From an uncultured Piscirickettsiaceae bacterium (GTDB taxonomy: Bacteria; Pseudomonadota; Gammaproteobacteria; Methylococcales; Cycloclasticaceae), in the NCBI GenBank assembly GCA_913061075.1, contig CAJXSK010000012.1, forward strand, positions 1-46,150: a stretch of 46,150 nucleotides of DNA, written 5' to 3'. The notes beneath the pieces are model-generated. The model was not told the origin of the DNA. It saw only the letters and a program-made list of their open reading frames with translations, and did not search any database. A program made the position numbers and the translations under genes. Shown one piece after another: positions 26,119-35,837 of the stretch (position 1 is its first letter; each line of letters opens with the position of its first letter).

Positions 26119-27216
26119 ATGAAGACACCCCAACGTAAAATAATCCATATCGACATGGATGCATTTTTTGCCTCTGTAGAACAACGTGACCAGCCAGAAT
26201 TACAAGGCAAGCCTGTGATTGTAGGCGGCCAACCCAATAGCCGCGGTGTTGTGGCGGCGTGTAGTTACGAGGCGCGTCAATTTGGCATCCATTCTGCGAT
26301 GCCCTGTTCACGAGCAGCCAAGCTGTGTCCGCAGGCTATATTTGTACCACCTCGGTTTGATGCGTATAAAGCCGTATCAAAAATAATCCACGAGATATTT
26401 TGGCACTACGCAACCGAGGTGGAGCCATTATCACTTGATGAGGCCTATCTTGATGTTAGCCACAACAGTGAATTTGAAGGATCAGCAACGCATATTGCCG
26501 AAGCCATTAAAAAAGATATTAAGGCAGAAACTCAACTGATAGCCTCGGCGGGTGTTTCCTACAATAAATTTCTGGCAAAAGTCGCCTCAGACATAGACAA
26601 ACCCGATGGCCTGCATGTTATTAGGCCAGCACAAGGTGAAACATTTATAGCCGCCTTGCCCATTGGCGACTTTTACGGTGTTGGCCCCGCAACCGAAACT
26701 AAAATGAACCGTTTGGGAGTTAAAACGGGTAAAGACTTACGTACAAAAAGCCGCTTTGAATTGGCCAAGCATTTTGGCAAATCGGCTGACTATTTTTACC
26801 AAATAGCACGTGGTATAGACAACCGCCCTGTGCGCAGTACACGTGTACGAAAATCGTTGGGTAAAGAAACCACCTTTAAAGACGATATTTACGATAAATC
26901 CGTGCTGCTGGAACAACTCATTACGCTAACGGAAAAGGTATTCAAACAGTTAGAAACCCAACAGTTTGCAGCAAAAACAGTTACCTTAAAAATAAAATAT
27001 GCTAATTTTAAAAGCATCACCCGTTCATACAGCGATACGAAAAGCTTTATTCAGTTGTCACATATGCCCAATATACTAAACGATTTGCTATCACGCACTG
27101 AGGCTGGTCTACAAGGTATTCGATTAGTAGGCATAAGTGCTAGTGGTTTACGAAAAACTATGGATACTGAACAAGAGACAGAACAAAAAAACCAACTACT
27201 TCAACTATTTGAATAA
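26119..27216 (+). CDS. dinB: DNA polymerase IV (Y-family translesion polymerase)
   Basis: About 365 residues from the ATG at 26119; a GTG one codon earlier (26116) is an alternative. The Y-family active site is intact: [13 protein letters not shown] with its metal Asp, and the LSLDEAYLD motif with Asp and Glu. A helix-hairpin-helix and a little-finger domain follow, and the C-terminus ends in the clamp-binding-like QLLQLF. It performs error-prone bypass of DNA lesions. No LexA box (CTGT-N8-ACAG type) is visible in the short gap upstream. The stop lies 8 bp from the 3' end of tRNA-Pro on the other strand, inside the island by the repeat boundaries. Confidence 0.95.
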   Translation: MKTPQRKIIHIDMDAFFASVEQRDQPELQGKPVIVGGQPNSRGVVAACSYEARQFGIHSAMPCSRAAKLCPQAIFVPPRFDAYKAVSKIIHEIFWHYATEVEPLSLDEAYLDVSHNSEFEGSATHIAEAIKKDIKAETQLIASAGVSYNKFLAKVASDIDKPDGLHVIRPAQGETFIAALPIGDFYGVGPATETKMNRLGVKTGKDLRTKSRFELAKHFGKSADYFYQIARGIDNRPVRSTRVRKSLGKETTFKDDIYDKSVLLEQLITLTEKVFKQLETQQFAAKTVTLKIKYANFKSITRSYSDTKSFIQLSHMPNILNDLLSRTEAGLQGIRLVGISASGLRKTMDTEQETEQKNQLLQLFE

Positions 27217-27221
27217 TAGAA

Positions 27222-27276
27222 TTTTGGTCGGGACGAGAGGATTCGAACCTCCGACCACCAATCCCCCAGACTGGTG
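27222..27276 (-). repeat. Right attachment-type repeat within tRNA-Pro
   Basis: This 55-base segment is identical to 1-55. It starts three bases beyond the tRNA 3' end and runs into the 5' arm of the anticodon stem. It marks the junction where the tRNA was reconstituted after integration. Confidence 0.88.
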
Positions 27277-27301
27277 CGCTACCAGACTGCGCTACGTCCC
27301 G
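27225..27301 (-). tRNA. tRNA-Pro(GGG)
   Basis: A 77-nt cloverleaf on the minus strand: acceptor CGGGACG paired with CGTCCCG, a D arm, an anticodon arm CCAGT/ATTGG with loop CTGGGGG (anticodon GGG), the T arm GGAGG-TTCGAAT-CCTCT and an encoded CCA. It lies 12 bp after the merR-like gene, in the same orientation as the thrS-ihfA block, so it may be partly co-transcribed with it. Its 3' half is duplicated at 1-55. The slot after ihfA-merR is also occupied by tRNA-Pro in Pseudomonas, from memory. Confidence 0.97.
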
Positions 27302-27313
27302 ATTTAAATTTTA

Positions 27314-27667
27314 TTACTTTAGAATGTCGAGAACTTCTTTAAGTTCGGAAATTATTTGTTGAATTTCAACTTTTACGACTGAACTATCTTGCTGGTTGTT
27401 GTCACCCGTTAGGTGCGCTCTTGCGCCACCGATGGTGTAACCATCTTCGTACAATAGGCCACGAATTTGCCTAATTAAAACAACGTCTTGTCGTTGATAG
27501 TAACGCCTATTACCGCGCCGCTTAACAGGTTCTAGTTGAGGGAACTCTTGCTCCCAATAACGTAACACATGCGGTTTTACTGCACACAGTTCGCTTACTT
27601 CACCAATGGTAAAGTAACGTTTAGCCGGTATGGCAGGTAGTTCGTTATTGTGGCTGGGTTCCAGCAT
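27314..27667 (-). CDS. MerR-family DNA-binding protein
   Basis: A 117-residue protein whose main part is the MerR winged helix ([25 protein letters not shown] at about residues 18-42, read in parts), followed by the RRGNRRYY wing and a short C-terminal helix. It lacks a metal- or drug-binding domain. A MerR-like gene of this size directly after ihfA is a conserved gammaproteobacterial arrangement; its targets are unknown to me. It overlaps the end of ihfA by 23 bp. Confidence 0.9.
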   Translation of the reverse strand: MLEPSHNNELPAIPAKRYFTIGEVSELCAVKPHVLRYWEQEFPQLEPVKRRGNRRYYQRQDVVLIRQIRGLLYEDGYTIGGARAHLTGDNNQQDSSVVKVEIQQIISELKEVLDILK

Positions 27668-27947
27668 ATGCTTCTACTCGTTCCTTAAGTTTTTGGCCTG
27701 TTCGTAATGTAACAACTCGTCGAGCTGAGATAGAAACATCTTCACCCGTTTTAGGGTTTCTACCTGGCCTTGCTTCTTTATCTTTAAGCTCAAATTTACC
27801 AAAACCTGAAATTTTTACTTGTTCGCCTTTCTCAAGCGATTCTTTTATAGATTCAAACATTTGCTCTACGATTTCCTTAGCTTCACGTTTATTGAGGCCA
27901 AGTTCATCAAATAGATGTTCTGTTAAATCAGCTTTTGTTAATGACAT
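27645..27947 (-). CDS. ihfA: Integration host factor subunit alpha
   Basis: A 100-residue HU/IHF-family protein with the DNA-bending arm sequence [20 protein letters not shown] and the N-terminal [16 protein letters not shown] typical of IhfA and not of HupB. With IhfB it forms the heterodimer that bends DNA at specific sites in transcription, replication and site-specific recombination. It follows pheT by 3 bp, the standard arrangement. Confidence 0.97.
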   Translation of the reverse strand: MSLTKADLTEHLFDELGLNKREAKEIVEQMFESIKESLEKGEQVKISGFGKFELKDKEARPGRNPKTGEDVSISARRVVTLRTGQKLKERVEAYAGTQPQ

Positions 27948-27950
27948 TTT

Positions 27951-30332
27951 TTATTCTCTGATCTGAGCATTAAATTTATTATTAATATTTTCTAGTATAG
28001 TCGTTATATACAACTCTACTTCGCTTTCAACAAGTGTCTTCGATTTATCCTGTAAAATCAAGCCTAAAGCAACACTCTTTCTACCAGTTTCTACGCCTTT
28101 TCCTTCATAAACATCAAATACGACAACGTTATTAACAAGCCCTTTCTGACTGTTAATATAGTCGATTATTTCATTTACGTGTAAGTTTTTGTCCATCACT
28201 AGCGCTATATCACGACGAGCGGATGGGTATTTTGTGATCTGTTCAAAATTTGGGATTGCTTTAAGCTGCAACATAGCTTGCTTTAATTCAACCATATAAA
28301 CAGCTTGATTGATATCCAACGACTTTTCTAACACGGGATGCAATAAACCAACGTAACCTACGTGCTCATCTTTTTCATTAACGAGCTCTGCTGCTTGCCC
28401 AGGGTGTAATGCAGAGTGTTTCGCTGGTTTAAACGTAAAGTTATTTAACACGCCATTAAGCTCCAAAATTGCCTCTACTGCATGCTTGATATCGTAAAAG
28501 TCTATTTTCCGCGATTGCTCACCCCATTGTTCCGGTAAGGCACTGCCTGTTGCCACAATCGATAGCATTTGATCTTGTTTTAAAACGCCATTTTCAAGCG
28601 TAAACTTTAATCCTGTTTCAAAAAACTTAACAGTTTCTTCATTATGCTTTAGGTTGCTTTCTACCGCTTTAAGTAACCCAGCCCATAACGTTGTTCGCAT
28701 AACGGACAGCTCGGACGATATTGGATTTTTTAAACGATACACTTCTTCATTAGGTGTTAATTCTGCCAATATTTTCTCATCTGTAAAACTATAGGTTATC
28801 GCTTCCCTGTAACCCAAATCGACTAATACATCTTTGATACGGTCTAGTGGCTGAACACACTCTTCTACTAACTCTAATTTTGCCGGCACATTCAAACTAC
28901 TTTCAGGTAGCTTGTCGTAACCATATAAACGTGCAATCTCTTCAATTAAGTCTGCTTCAATCGCCATATCGAAACGATAACTTGGTGCTGATACTTGCCA
29001 TTTTTGTGCGGATGTTTTATCGATATTCATACCTAGCTTAACTAAGTATGACTCAACAACATCGGCCTCTAAGTTAATGCCTAGTAGACGTTGCACTTGA
29101 GATAAACGCAATGTAATAGCATTCTGTTTTGGTATAGATGCATCAGAAGAAACATCTGTCAGCGGGCCAGCTTTTCCACCAGCGATACTTACCAATAACT
29201 CTGTGGCTCTGTTTAAGGCTCTATATGAAAGTTGCGGATCTACCCCCCGTTCGAAACGGTGCGAAGCATCTGTATGCAAGCCATAACGTCTAGATTTACC
29301 AGCTATAGCGAGCTGTGAAAAGAACGCACACTCAAGAAATATATCAGTTGTATCATCACCAACAGATGATGATGCCCCACCCATAATACCGGCCATGGCT
29401 AGTGCTTGTTTTTGATCCGCAATAACTAAAATGTCATCACTTAATTGCACTTCTTGATCATTTAATAATGTGAGCTTTTCTTTATTATTTGCATGGCGAA
29501 CAACCAGTTCACCATCAATTTTATTCAAATCAAAGGCGTGAAGCGGTTGGCCCAGTTCTAATAGAACGTAGTTTGTTACGTCAACTAACGGGCCTAGCGA
29601 ACGTTGGCCACAACGACGAAGCTTTTCTTGCATCCATACAGGCGTTGCGGCTGTTGCATTTAGGCCTTCGATCACTCTGCCTAAATAACGTGGACAATCT
29701 TCTGGTGCTTCTACCGAAACAGACTGCTTGGTTTGGGTAGTTTCTTCAATACTCGGATCACTTATCGATTTAAATGGTTCATCTGCAAAACAGGCAATCT
29801 CTCGAGCGATTCCTTCAACGCTTAAACAATCTGCGCGGTTAGGGGTTAAGTCCACTTCAATAATAGTATCGTCTAGTTTCAAATAATCTCTAATATGAAC
29901 ACCAATAGGCGCATCGCTCATCAGCTCCATTAAACCGTCTGCTGATTCAACCAACCCTAACTCTTGCTCTGAACACAACATGCCATTAGAAGGCTCTCCA
30001 CGGAGCTTAGACGCTTTGATCTTAAAATTCCCAGGCAAGACCGCGCCTACAGTCGCAACAGGTATTCTAAGCCCTGTTCTGACGTTTGCCGCGCCACAAA
30101 CGATATCTAGCGGGTCTGTTTCGCCAACCGTTACTTTACAAAGTCGTAACTTGTCTGCATTTGGGTGAGGCTCTACAGATATTACTTCACCAATAACAAC
30201 CCCAAAAAAATCTGCTGCTGCAGGTGATATAGAATCAACTTCTAAACCAGCCATCGTTAACTTTTCAGTTAACTCATTGGTAGGTAGTGAGTAATTTATA
30301 AATTCTTTAAGCCATGCTTCATTAACTAACAT
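27951..30332 (-). CDS. pheT: Phenylalanyl-tRNA synthetase beta subunit
   Basis: A 793-residue protein, close to the usual length. It contains the N-terminal tRNA-binding EMAP-II-like domain (about residues 40-150, PHPNADKLRLCKV), B3/B4 editing region, B5 domain and a C-terminal ferredoxin-like anticodon-binding domain (YPSARRDIALVMD). With PheS it forms the alpha2-beta2 enzyme charging tRNA-Phe. It begins 18 bp after pheS. Confidence 0.98.
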   Translation of the reverse strand: MLVNEAWLKEFINYSLPTNELTEKLTMAGLEVDSISPAAADFFGVVIGEVISVEPHPNADKLRLCKVTVGETDPLDIVCGAANVRTGLRIPVATVGAVLPGNFKIKASKLRGEPSNGMLCSEQELGLVESADGLMELMSDAPIGVHIRDYLKLDDTIIEVDLTPNRADCLSVEGIAREIACFADEPFKSISDPSIEETTQTKQSVSVEAPEDCPRYLGRVIEGLNATAATPVWMQEKLRRCGQRSLGPLVDVTNYVLLELGQPLHAFDLNKIDGELVVRHANNKEKLTLLNDQEVQLSDDILVIADQKQALAMAGIMGGASSSVGDDTTDIFLECAFFSQLAIAGKSRRYGLHTDASHRFERGVDPQLSYRALNRATELLVSIAGGKAGPLTDVSSDASIPKQNAITLRLSQVQRLLGINLEADVVESYLVKLGMNIDKTSAQKWQVSAPSYRFDMAIEADLIEEIARLYGYDKLPESSLNVPAKLELVEECVQPLDRIKDVLVDLGYREAITYSFTDEKILAELTPNEEVYRLKNPISSELSVMRTTLWAGLLKAVESNLKHNEETVKFFETGLKFTLENGVLKQDQMLSIVATGSALPEQWGEQSRKIDFYDIKHAVEAILELNGVLNNFTFKPAKHSALHPGQAAELVNEKDEHVGYVGLLHPVLEKSLDINQAVYMVELKQAMLQLKAIPNFEQITKYPSARRDIALVMDKNLHVNEIIDYINSQKGLVNNVVVFDVYEGKGVETGRKSVALGLILQDKSKTLVESEVELYITTILENINNKFNAQIRE

Positions 30333-30350
30333 TTTATTTACCCACTCAGC

Positions 30351-31442
<1,092 letters not shown>

Positions 31443-31483
31443 TTACCATTTTTGCTACTACGCAAAAACGTATTTAACAAACG

Positions 31484-31837
31484 TTATAGGTTTGCTTTAG
31501 CAGTTGTAACTAACTCAGAAAAAGCGGCTTTATCAAAAACGGCTAAATCTGCTAGTACTTTTCTATCAAGACCAATTGATGCTTTCTTTAGGCCATTCAT
31601 GAATCGGCTATATGAAAGTCCACAACTACGTGCACCGGCATTGATACGAGCAATCCAAAGTGCGCGAAATTGGCGCTTTCTTTGACGACGATCTCGGTAT
31701 GCATACTGACCCGCTTTAATGACAGCCTGTTTTGCAACACGGTAAATACGGCTTCTTGCTCCGTAGTAACCTTTGGCTTGCTTTAATACTTTTTTGTGTC
31801 TTGCTCTTGCAACAACACCGCGTTTGACTCTAGGCAT
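31484..31837 (-). CDS. rplT: 50S ribosomal protein L20
   Basis: A 117-residue, Arg/Lys-rich protein beginning [16 protein letters not shown], with the family's GYYGARSR and LWIARINAG segments; one residue shorter than in E. coli. L20 is needed for early 50S assembly and in enterobacteria represses the rpmI-rplT part of the operon. It lies 24 bp after rpmI. Confidence 0.98.
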   Translation of the reverse strand: MPRVKRGVVARARHKKVLKQAKGYYGARSRIYRVAKQAVIKAGQYAYRDRRQRKRQFRALWIARINAGARSCGLSYSRFMNGLKKASIGLDRKVLADLAVFDKAAFSELVTTAKANL

Positions 31838-31861
31838 TTCTTTTCCTCAGTAAATCTAAAA

Positions 31862-32059
31862 TTAGCTATATGGCAACATGCGTGTTGCACTTCTCATGTC
31901 TGACGCGTGAAGCAATGAAGCTTTACGTAACTGACGTTTACGTTTCGTGGTTTTTTTTGTCAATATATGACGTAAGTGAGCTTGTTTGCATTTAAACGCG
32001 CCTGTTCCAGTTCTTTTGAACCGTTTCGCCGCGCCACTTACTGTTTTCATCTTAGGCAT
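31862..32059 (-). CDS. rpmI: 50S ribosomal protein L35
   Basis: A 65-residue basic protein beginning [15 protein letters not shown], with [15 protein letters not shown], the L35 signature, and of standard length. It lies between infC and rplT as usual, 14 bp after infC. Confidence 0.98.
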   Translation of the reverse strand: MPKMKTVSGAAKRFKRTGTGAFKCKQAHLRHILTKKTTKRKRQLRKASLLHASDMRSATRMLPYS

Positions 32060-32073
32060 TTCTAATACTCCGT

Positions 32074-32592
32074 TTATTGATTTTTTCTTGGCGCCATCAC
32101 CATAACCATCTGGCGGCCTTCAAACTTTGGCCATTGTTCAACAATAGCTAGCTCATCTAAGTCTTTCTCTACGCGTTTAAGTAACTCCATACCTAACTCT
32201 CTATGAGCCATTTCACGTCCGCGAAAACGTACAGTGATTTTCGTTTTATCGCCATTCTCTAAAAATGAGATTAAATTACGCAACTTTACGTTGTAATCAC
32301 CAATATCCGTACCAGGTCTGAATTTTATTTCTTTAACCTGAACGTTCTTTTGTTTCTTTTTTGAAGCCTGTAATTTCTTGCTCGCTTCAAACTTAAATTT
32401 ACCGTAATCCATGATTTTGCAAACAGGCGGTTTAGCTGTTGGTGAAACCTCAACCAAATCTAACTCAACATCTGCAGCCAAACTCATGGCTTCTTGTAAC
32501 GTTACGACACCTATTTTTTCGCCGTCGTGACCAATCAGTCTTACACTCGGGATAGTAATATCTTCGTTTATTCTTACTTTTTTTGTTGCGAT
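32074..32592 (-). CDS. infC: Translation initiation factor IF-3, apparent AUC start
   Basis: The first ATG in frame (32487) would remove the N-terminal domain. The conserved N-terminus [18 protein letters not shown] is encoded upstream in the same frame. It opens at an ATC codon (32592-32590), eight bases after a GGAG (32601-32604), giving 172 residues. E. coli infC starts at AUU and is autoregulated because IF-3 rejects non-canonical starts; AUC would serve the same purpose. The C-terminal domain ([27 protein letters not shown]) is complete. Confidence 0.93.
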   Translation of the reverse strand: MATKKVRINEDITIPSVRLIGHDGEKIGVVTLQEAMSLAADVELDLVEVSPTAKPPVCKIMDYGKFKFEASKKLQASKKKQKNVQVKEIKFRPGTDIGDYNVKLRNLISFLENGDKTKITVRFRGREMAHRELGMELLKRVEKDLDELAIVEQWPKFEGRQMVMVMAPRKNQ

Positions 32593-32671
32593 CTTACAAT
32601 CTCCAAAATTTCTATCTTAAATTAATAGTAGGCACTTCCTTACGGACAATTGCCTCAGGATGCAAAAAACC

Positions 32672-34591
32672 TTAAGGCTCTAATTTATTACGTTCAGCAA
32701 TGTTTTTTGCCAATAACGCGATAAAGTCCTCAGGTGTGAAGTTACCCATGTTTTTACCACTTAAAGAACGAACCGCTAATTCGTTATTTTCAACTTCTTT
32801 ATCGCCAATTACAACTAAGTACGGAATACGCTTTAAAGTGTGCTCGCGAATTTTAAAGCCGATCTTCTCATTTCTCAAGTCTAATTTGACTCTGATGCCT
32901 TGTTTTTGAAGGATTTTTGCAATTGAGGCCACATATTCGTCGTTTTTGTCCGTAATTGACATCAAAACAACTTGTGTTGGTGCTAACCACACCGGAAACT
33001 TACCCGCGTATTCTTCGATCAATATGCCAATAAAGCGTTCTAATGAACCTAAAATTGCTCGGTGAAGCATGACCGGCGATTGTCGAGAACCATCTTCAGC
33101 AATATATTGCGCATCTAAACGATCAGGCATCGAGAAATCGACTTGAATCGTGCCACATTGCCAAACCCTGTCTAAACAATCTTTTAATGAAAATTCAATT
33201 TTAGGGCCATAAAATGCGCCTTCGCCAGGTTGTAAGTCCCAATCTAAATTTTTTGCATTTAATGCGTCTTCTAATGCTTTTTCTGATTTATCCCAAACGT
33301 CATCTGAACCCACACGTTTTTCTGGGCGTGTTGATAGTTTGATAATAATGTCAGTAAACCCAAAATCAGCATACACCTCGTACAACAAATCTATAAATTC
33401 GGACACTTCTGACTGAACTTGCTCTTCTGTACAAAAGATATGTGCATCATCTTGAATAAAGTTACGCAACCGCATTAAGCCGTGCAACGTACCCGATGGT
33501 TCATTACGGTGACACGAACCAAATTCTGCCATACGTAACGGCAAATCTCGGTAGCTTTTTAAACCCTGGTTGTATATTTGTACATGACACGGGCAATTCA
33601 TCGGTTTTACCGCATACTCTCTATTATCAGAGTCTACGGTGAACATATCGTCTCTAAACTTATCCCAGTGACCTGATTTTTCCCATAAGGTTTTATCGAC
33701 TAACTGAGGCGTCCGTACTTCTTGATAGTTATTTGTTTGCAGTTTAGCTCGTATGTACTGCTCAATAGTATGATAGATGCTTAAACCAGCGTCATGCCAG
33801 AAAATCATGCCTGGCGCTTCTTCTTGTATATGAAACAGGTCCAGTGCTTTAGAAATCTTCCGGTGATCGCGCTTTCCCGCTTCTTCTATTCTATGTAAGT
33901 ATCTTTTTAACGATTTTTTATCACCCCAGGCTGTCCCATAAATCCGCTGAAGCATTTCGTTATCAGAATCGCCACGCCAATACGCGCCAGCAATTTTAGT
34001 TAGTTTTATCGATTTCAAAAAACCCGTGTGAGGAACATGCGGCCCTCTACATAAATCAGTAAAATCGCCTTGACCATATAAAGACAAAACCTGATCTGCT
34101 GGAATATCCTCAATAATTTCTGCTTTGTATTCTTCGCCTTTCCCTCTGAAGTATGACACTGCATCATCGCGAGACATTTCTGAACGGTTGACTTGGATAG
34201 ACTCATCCGCCAACTCACCCATACGCTTTTCTATTTTTTCAACATCGTCCGGGGTAAATGAACGTTCAAAAGCAAAGTCATAAAAGAAGCCATCATCAAT
34301 CACTGGGCCAATGGTAACTTGTGCAGTAGGGAAAAGTTGCTTTACAGCCTGCGCCATCAAATGCGCTGCTGAATGACGGATCACCTCTAAACCTTCATCG
34401 TCACGTGCAGTAACAATAGAAAGCGATGCATCTTTTTCAATCATATAAGACGCATCAACCAACACATCATCAACTTTACCGGCGATCGTTGCTTTAGCTA
34501 GGCCTGGTCCAATATCATTTGCAACATCAAGCACGCTAATCGCTTGCGAAAATTCGCGCTGGCTTCCATCGGGTAAAGTAATTATAGGCAC
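32672..34591 (-). CDS. thrS: Threonyl-tRNA synthetase
   Basis: A 639-residue class II synthetase starting at GTG (34591). It has an N-terminal TGS domain, the editing domain with [11 protein letters not shown], the catalytic core with zinc-binding [10 protein letters not shown] and [11 protein letters not shown] (motif 3), and a C-terminal anticodon-binding domain. Length and domain order match the family. It leads the minus-strand block thrS-infC-rpmI-rplT-pheST-ihfA; 79 bp separate it from infC. It charges tRNA-Thr and edits Ser-tRNA-Thr. Confidence 0.98.
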   Translation of the reverse strand: MPIITLPDGSQREFSQAISVLDVANDIGPGLAKATIAGKVDDVLVDASYMIEKDASLSIVTARDDEGLEVIRHSAAHLMAQAVKQLFPTAQVTIGPVIDDGFFYDFAFERSFTPDDVEKIEKRMGELADESIQVNRSEMSRDDAVSYFRGKGEEYKAEIIEDIPADQVLSLYGQGDFTDLCRGPHVPHTGFLKSIKLTKIAGAYWRGDSDNEMLQRIYGTAWGDKKSLKRYLHRIEEAGKRDHRKISKALDLFHIQEEAPGMIFWHDAGLSIYHTIEQYIRAKLQTNNYQEVRTPQLVDKTLWEKSGHWDKFRDDMFTVDSDNREYAVKPMNCPCHVQIYNQGLKSYRDLPLRMAEFGSCHRNEPSGTLHGLMRLRNFIQDDAHIFCTEEQVQSEVSEFIDLLYEVYADFGFTDIIIKLSTRPEKRVGSDDVWDKSEKALEDALNAKNLDWDLQPGEGAFYGPKIEFSLKDCLDRVWQCGTIQVDFSMPDRLDAQYIAEDGSRQSPVMLHRAILGSLERFIGILIEEYAGKFPVWLAPTQVVLMSITDKNDEYVASIAKILQKQGIRVKLDLRNEKIGFKIREHTLKRIPYLVVIGDKEVENNELAVRSLSGKNMGNFTPEDFIALLAKNIAERNKLEP

Positions 34592-34641
34592 GGTAATCTT
34601 GATTCGTAATTAGAAGGGATTGGCTTAATTTGTAAAGTTAT

Positions 34642-34718
34642 TGGTAGGCGCGACTGGATTCGAACCAGTGACCCCTACTATGTCATAGTAGTGCTCTAAC
34701 CAACTGAGCTACGCGCCT
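34642..34718 (-). tRNA. tRNA-Val(GAC)
   Basis: A 77-nt cloverleaf on the minus strand with acceptor AGGCGCG/CGCGCCT, an anticodon arm CTACT/AGTAG and loop ATGACAT (anticodon GAC), T arm CTGG-TTCGAAT-CCAG region and encoded CCA. It lies 50 bp upstream of thrS in the same direction. Confidence 0.96.
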
Positions 34719-34748
34719 GTAAGCCAATAAACCTTTTTAAGGCCGCAC

Positions 34749-34777
34749 ATTCTACTAAAAGTTGATCATTTAGTGAA
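34749..34777 (-). promoter_or_regulatory. Promoter of tRNA-Val
   Basis: On the minus strand TTCACT (34777-34772) and TAGAAT (34754-34749) are 17 bp apart, followed by a G+C-rich discriminator (GTGCGGCC), typical of stable-RNA promoters under stringent control. The tRNA begins about 30 bp further. Confidence 0.6.
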
Positions 34778-34820
34778 GCGCTGTGGAGCTAAAGTGTAGT
34801 CTATTTAAAACCGTTTTGTG

Positions 34821-34854
34821 AAAAACGCCACTTAGGGTCAACTAAGTGGCGTTT
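34821..34854 (-). terminator. Intrinsic terminator after the Kbp-like gene
   Basis: A 13-bp perfect stem (AAACGCCACTTAG, 34823-34835; CTAAGTGGCGTTT, 34842-34854) with a 6-base loop and a minus-strand run of five T (34825-34821). Confidence 0.85.
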
Positions 34855-34904
34855 AATAATCGAAAATATATGTTGTACTGTTTGAAAAACGTACCTGATT
34901 ATAT

Positions 34905-35390
34905 TTATAGCGTTGGAATCCTTAAGTTTTGCCCAACATAGATTTTATCTGGGTTTTGCAGCATCGGCTGATTGGCTTCAAAAATAATCGGGTATTTAGA
35001 TGCATTACCGTATATATCTTTTGCAATTTTACCTAAGGTGTCACCCGATTTAACTGTGTACATGGTTGATTCTGGCTCTGATTTTTGGACTTCAAGCTGG
35101 CAGTCAACACTACCAATACCAAATTGATTACCAACCACCAAAGTCAACTTTTCACTACAACCTTGCGTTTCAACCTTTCCGCCTAGCACAGCATTAGGTC
35201 CAGAAACTTGAACAGATAGGTCAGTCACAGCAACACCTGTTTCCCCAATATTTTCAATAATATTTCCTTCACGAGCAGCATCAATTTGCTCTTGAGTTGC
35301 ACCAGTAGCTGGTTCGTCACCATGCGAAACATCATAAATTTTCCCACCAAGCTTACTACCCGCTTCCGTTATAAAACTAAATAAACCCAT
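34905..35390 (-). CDS. BON-LysM protein (Kbp/YgaU homologue)
   Basis: A protein of 161 residues from the ATG at 35390, chosen because MGLFSFITEAGSKL matches the E. coli Kbp N-terminus and GGAG lies six bases upstream; a longer frame from 35444 adds a non-native extension. A BON domain (about residues 45-90) precedes a C-terminal LysM domain (YTVKSGDTLGKIAKDIYGNA). E. coli Kbp is a cytoplasmic potassium-binding protein. No signal peptide is visible, which agrees with a cytoplasmic place. Confidence 0.87.
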   Translation of the reverse strand: MGLFSFITEAGSKLGGKIYDVSHGDEPATGATQEQIDAAREGNIIENIGETGVAVTDLSVQVSGPNAVLGGKVETQGCSEKLTLVVGNQFGIGSVDCQLEVQKSEPESTMYTVKSGDTLGKIAKDIYGNASKYPIIFEANQPMLQNPDKIYVGQNLRIPTL

Positions 35391-35528
35391 TGCATACTCC
35401 ATGTCGTTGTTTGAAAGTAGTCGATAACGTAAATTCAACATCATCTTCGTTAATCCTATCGTGCAAAATTGATTACCGCAAGTGAACGGTAGTTAGGTTT
35501 TCATAAACACCCTAAAATCCTTCACAAC

Positions 35529-35557
35529 TTGCTTTTACTATATATTCATCATATATT
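35529..35557 (+). promoter_or_regulatory. Promoter of the dodecin gene
   Basis: TTGCTT (35529-35534) and TATATT (35552-35557) are separated by 17 bp, with the dodecin start 34 bp downstream and AAAGG as ribosome binding site. Confidence 0.6.
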
Positions 35558-35590
35558 CTGACGCTCCACTAACACACAAAAGGTAAAAAC

Positions 35591-35794
35591 ATGGGCATCG
35601 CAAAAGTTACTGAAGTTATTACATCGTCAAACAAAAGTTTTGAAGACGCCATAGAAAACGGCATCGAACGTGCTTCTAAAACATTGAATAACATTTCTAG
35701 CGCTTGGGTAAAAGATCAATCTGTTATCGTTAAAAATGGCAAAGTAAAAGAATATCGCGTTAACTTAAATATCACCTTTGTTTTAGACGACTAG
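35591..35794 (+). CDS. Dodecin (flavin-storage protein)
   Basis: A 67-residue protein of the dodecin family, beginning MGIAKVTEVITSSNKSFEDAI and ending in the beta-strand pattern EYRVNLNITFVLDD. Dodecins form hollow dodecamers that bind and protect riboflavin or FMN; the flavin-stacking Trp is present (SSAWVKDQS). It is a single-gene unit with its own promoter and a terminator shared with uvrB. Confidence 0.93.
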   Translation: MGIAKVTEVITSSNKSFEDAIENGIERASKTLNNISSAWVKDQSVIVKNGKVKEYRVNLNITFVLDD

Positions 35795-35801
35795 CCTTTT
35801 A

Positions 35802-35836
35802 ATTATTTCCGGCTACATTGCGTAGCCGGAAATAAT
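35802..35836. terminator. Bidirectional terminator between dodecin and uvrB
   Basis: A 15-bp perfect stem (ATTATTTCCGGCTAC, 35802-35816; GTAGCCGGAAATAAT, 35822-35836) with a 5-base loop. It lies between two convergent genes and ends two bases before the uvrB stop. The A/T-rich outer pairs can supply a U-rich end on either strand. Confidence 0.8.
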
Positions 35837-35837
35837 A

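Noticed and set aside
35391-35444. Longer N-terminus for the LysM/BON protein.
   Set aside because: The extra 18 residues are unlike any Kbp N-terminus, and GGAG stands six bases before the ATG at 35390.
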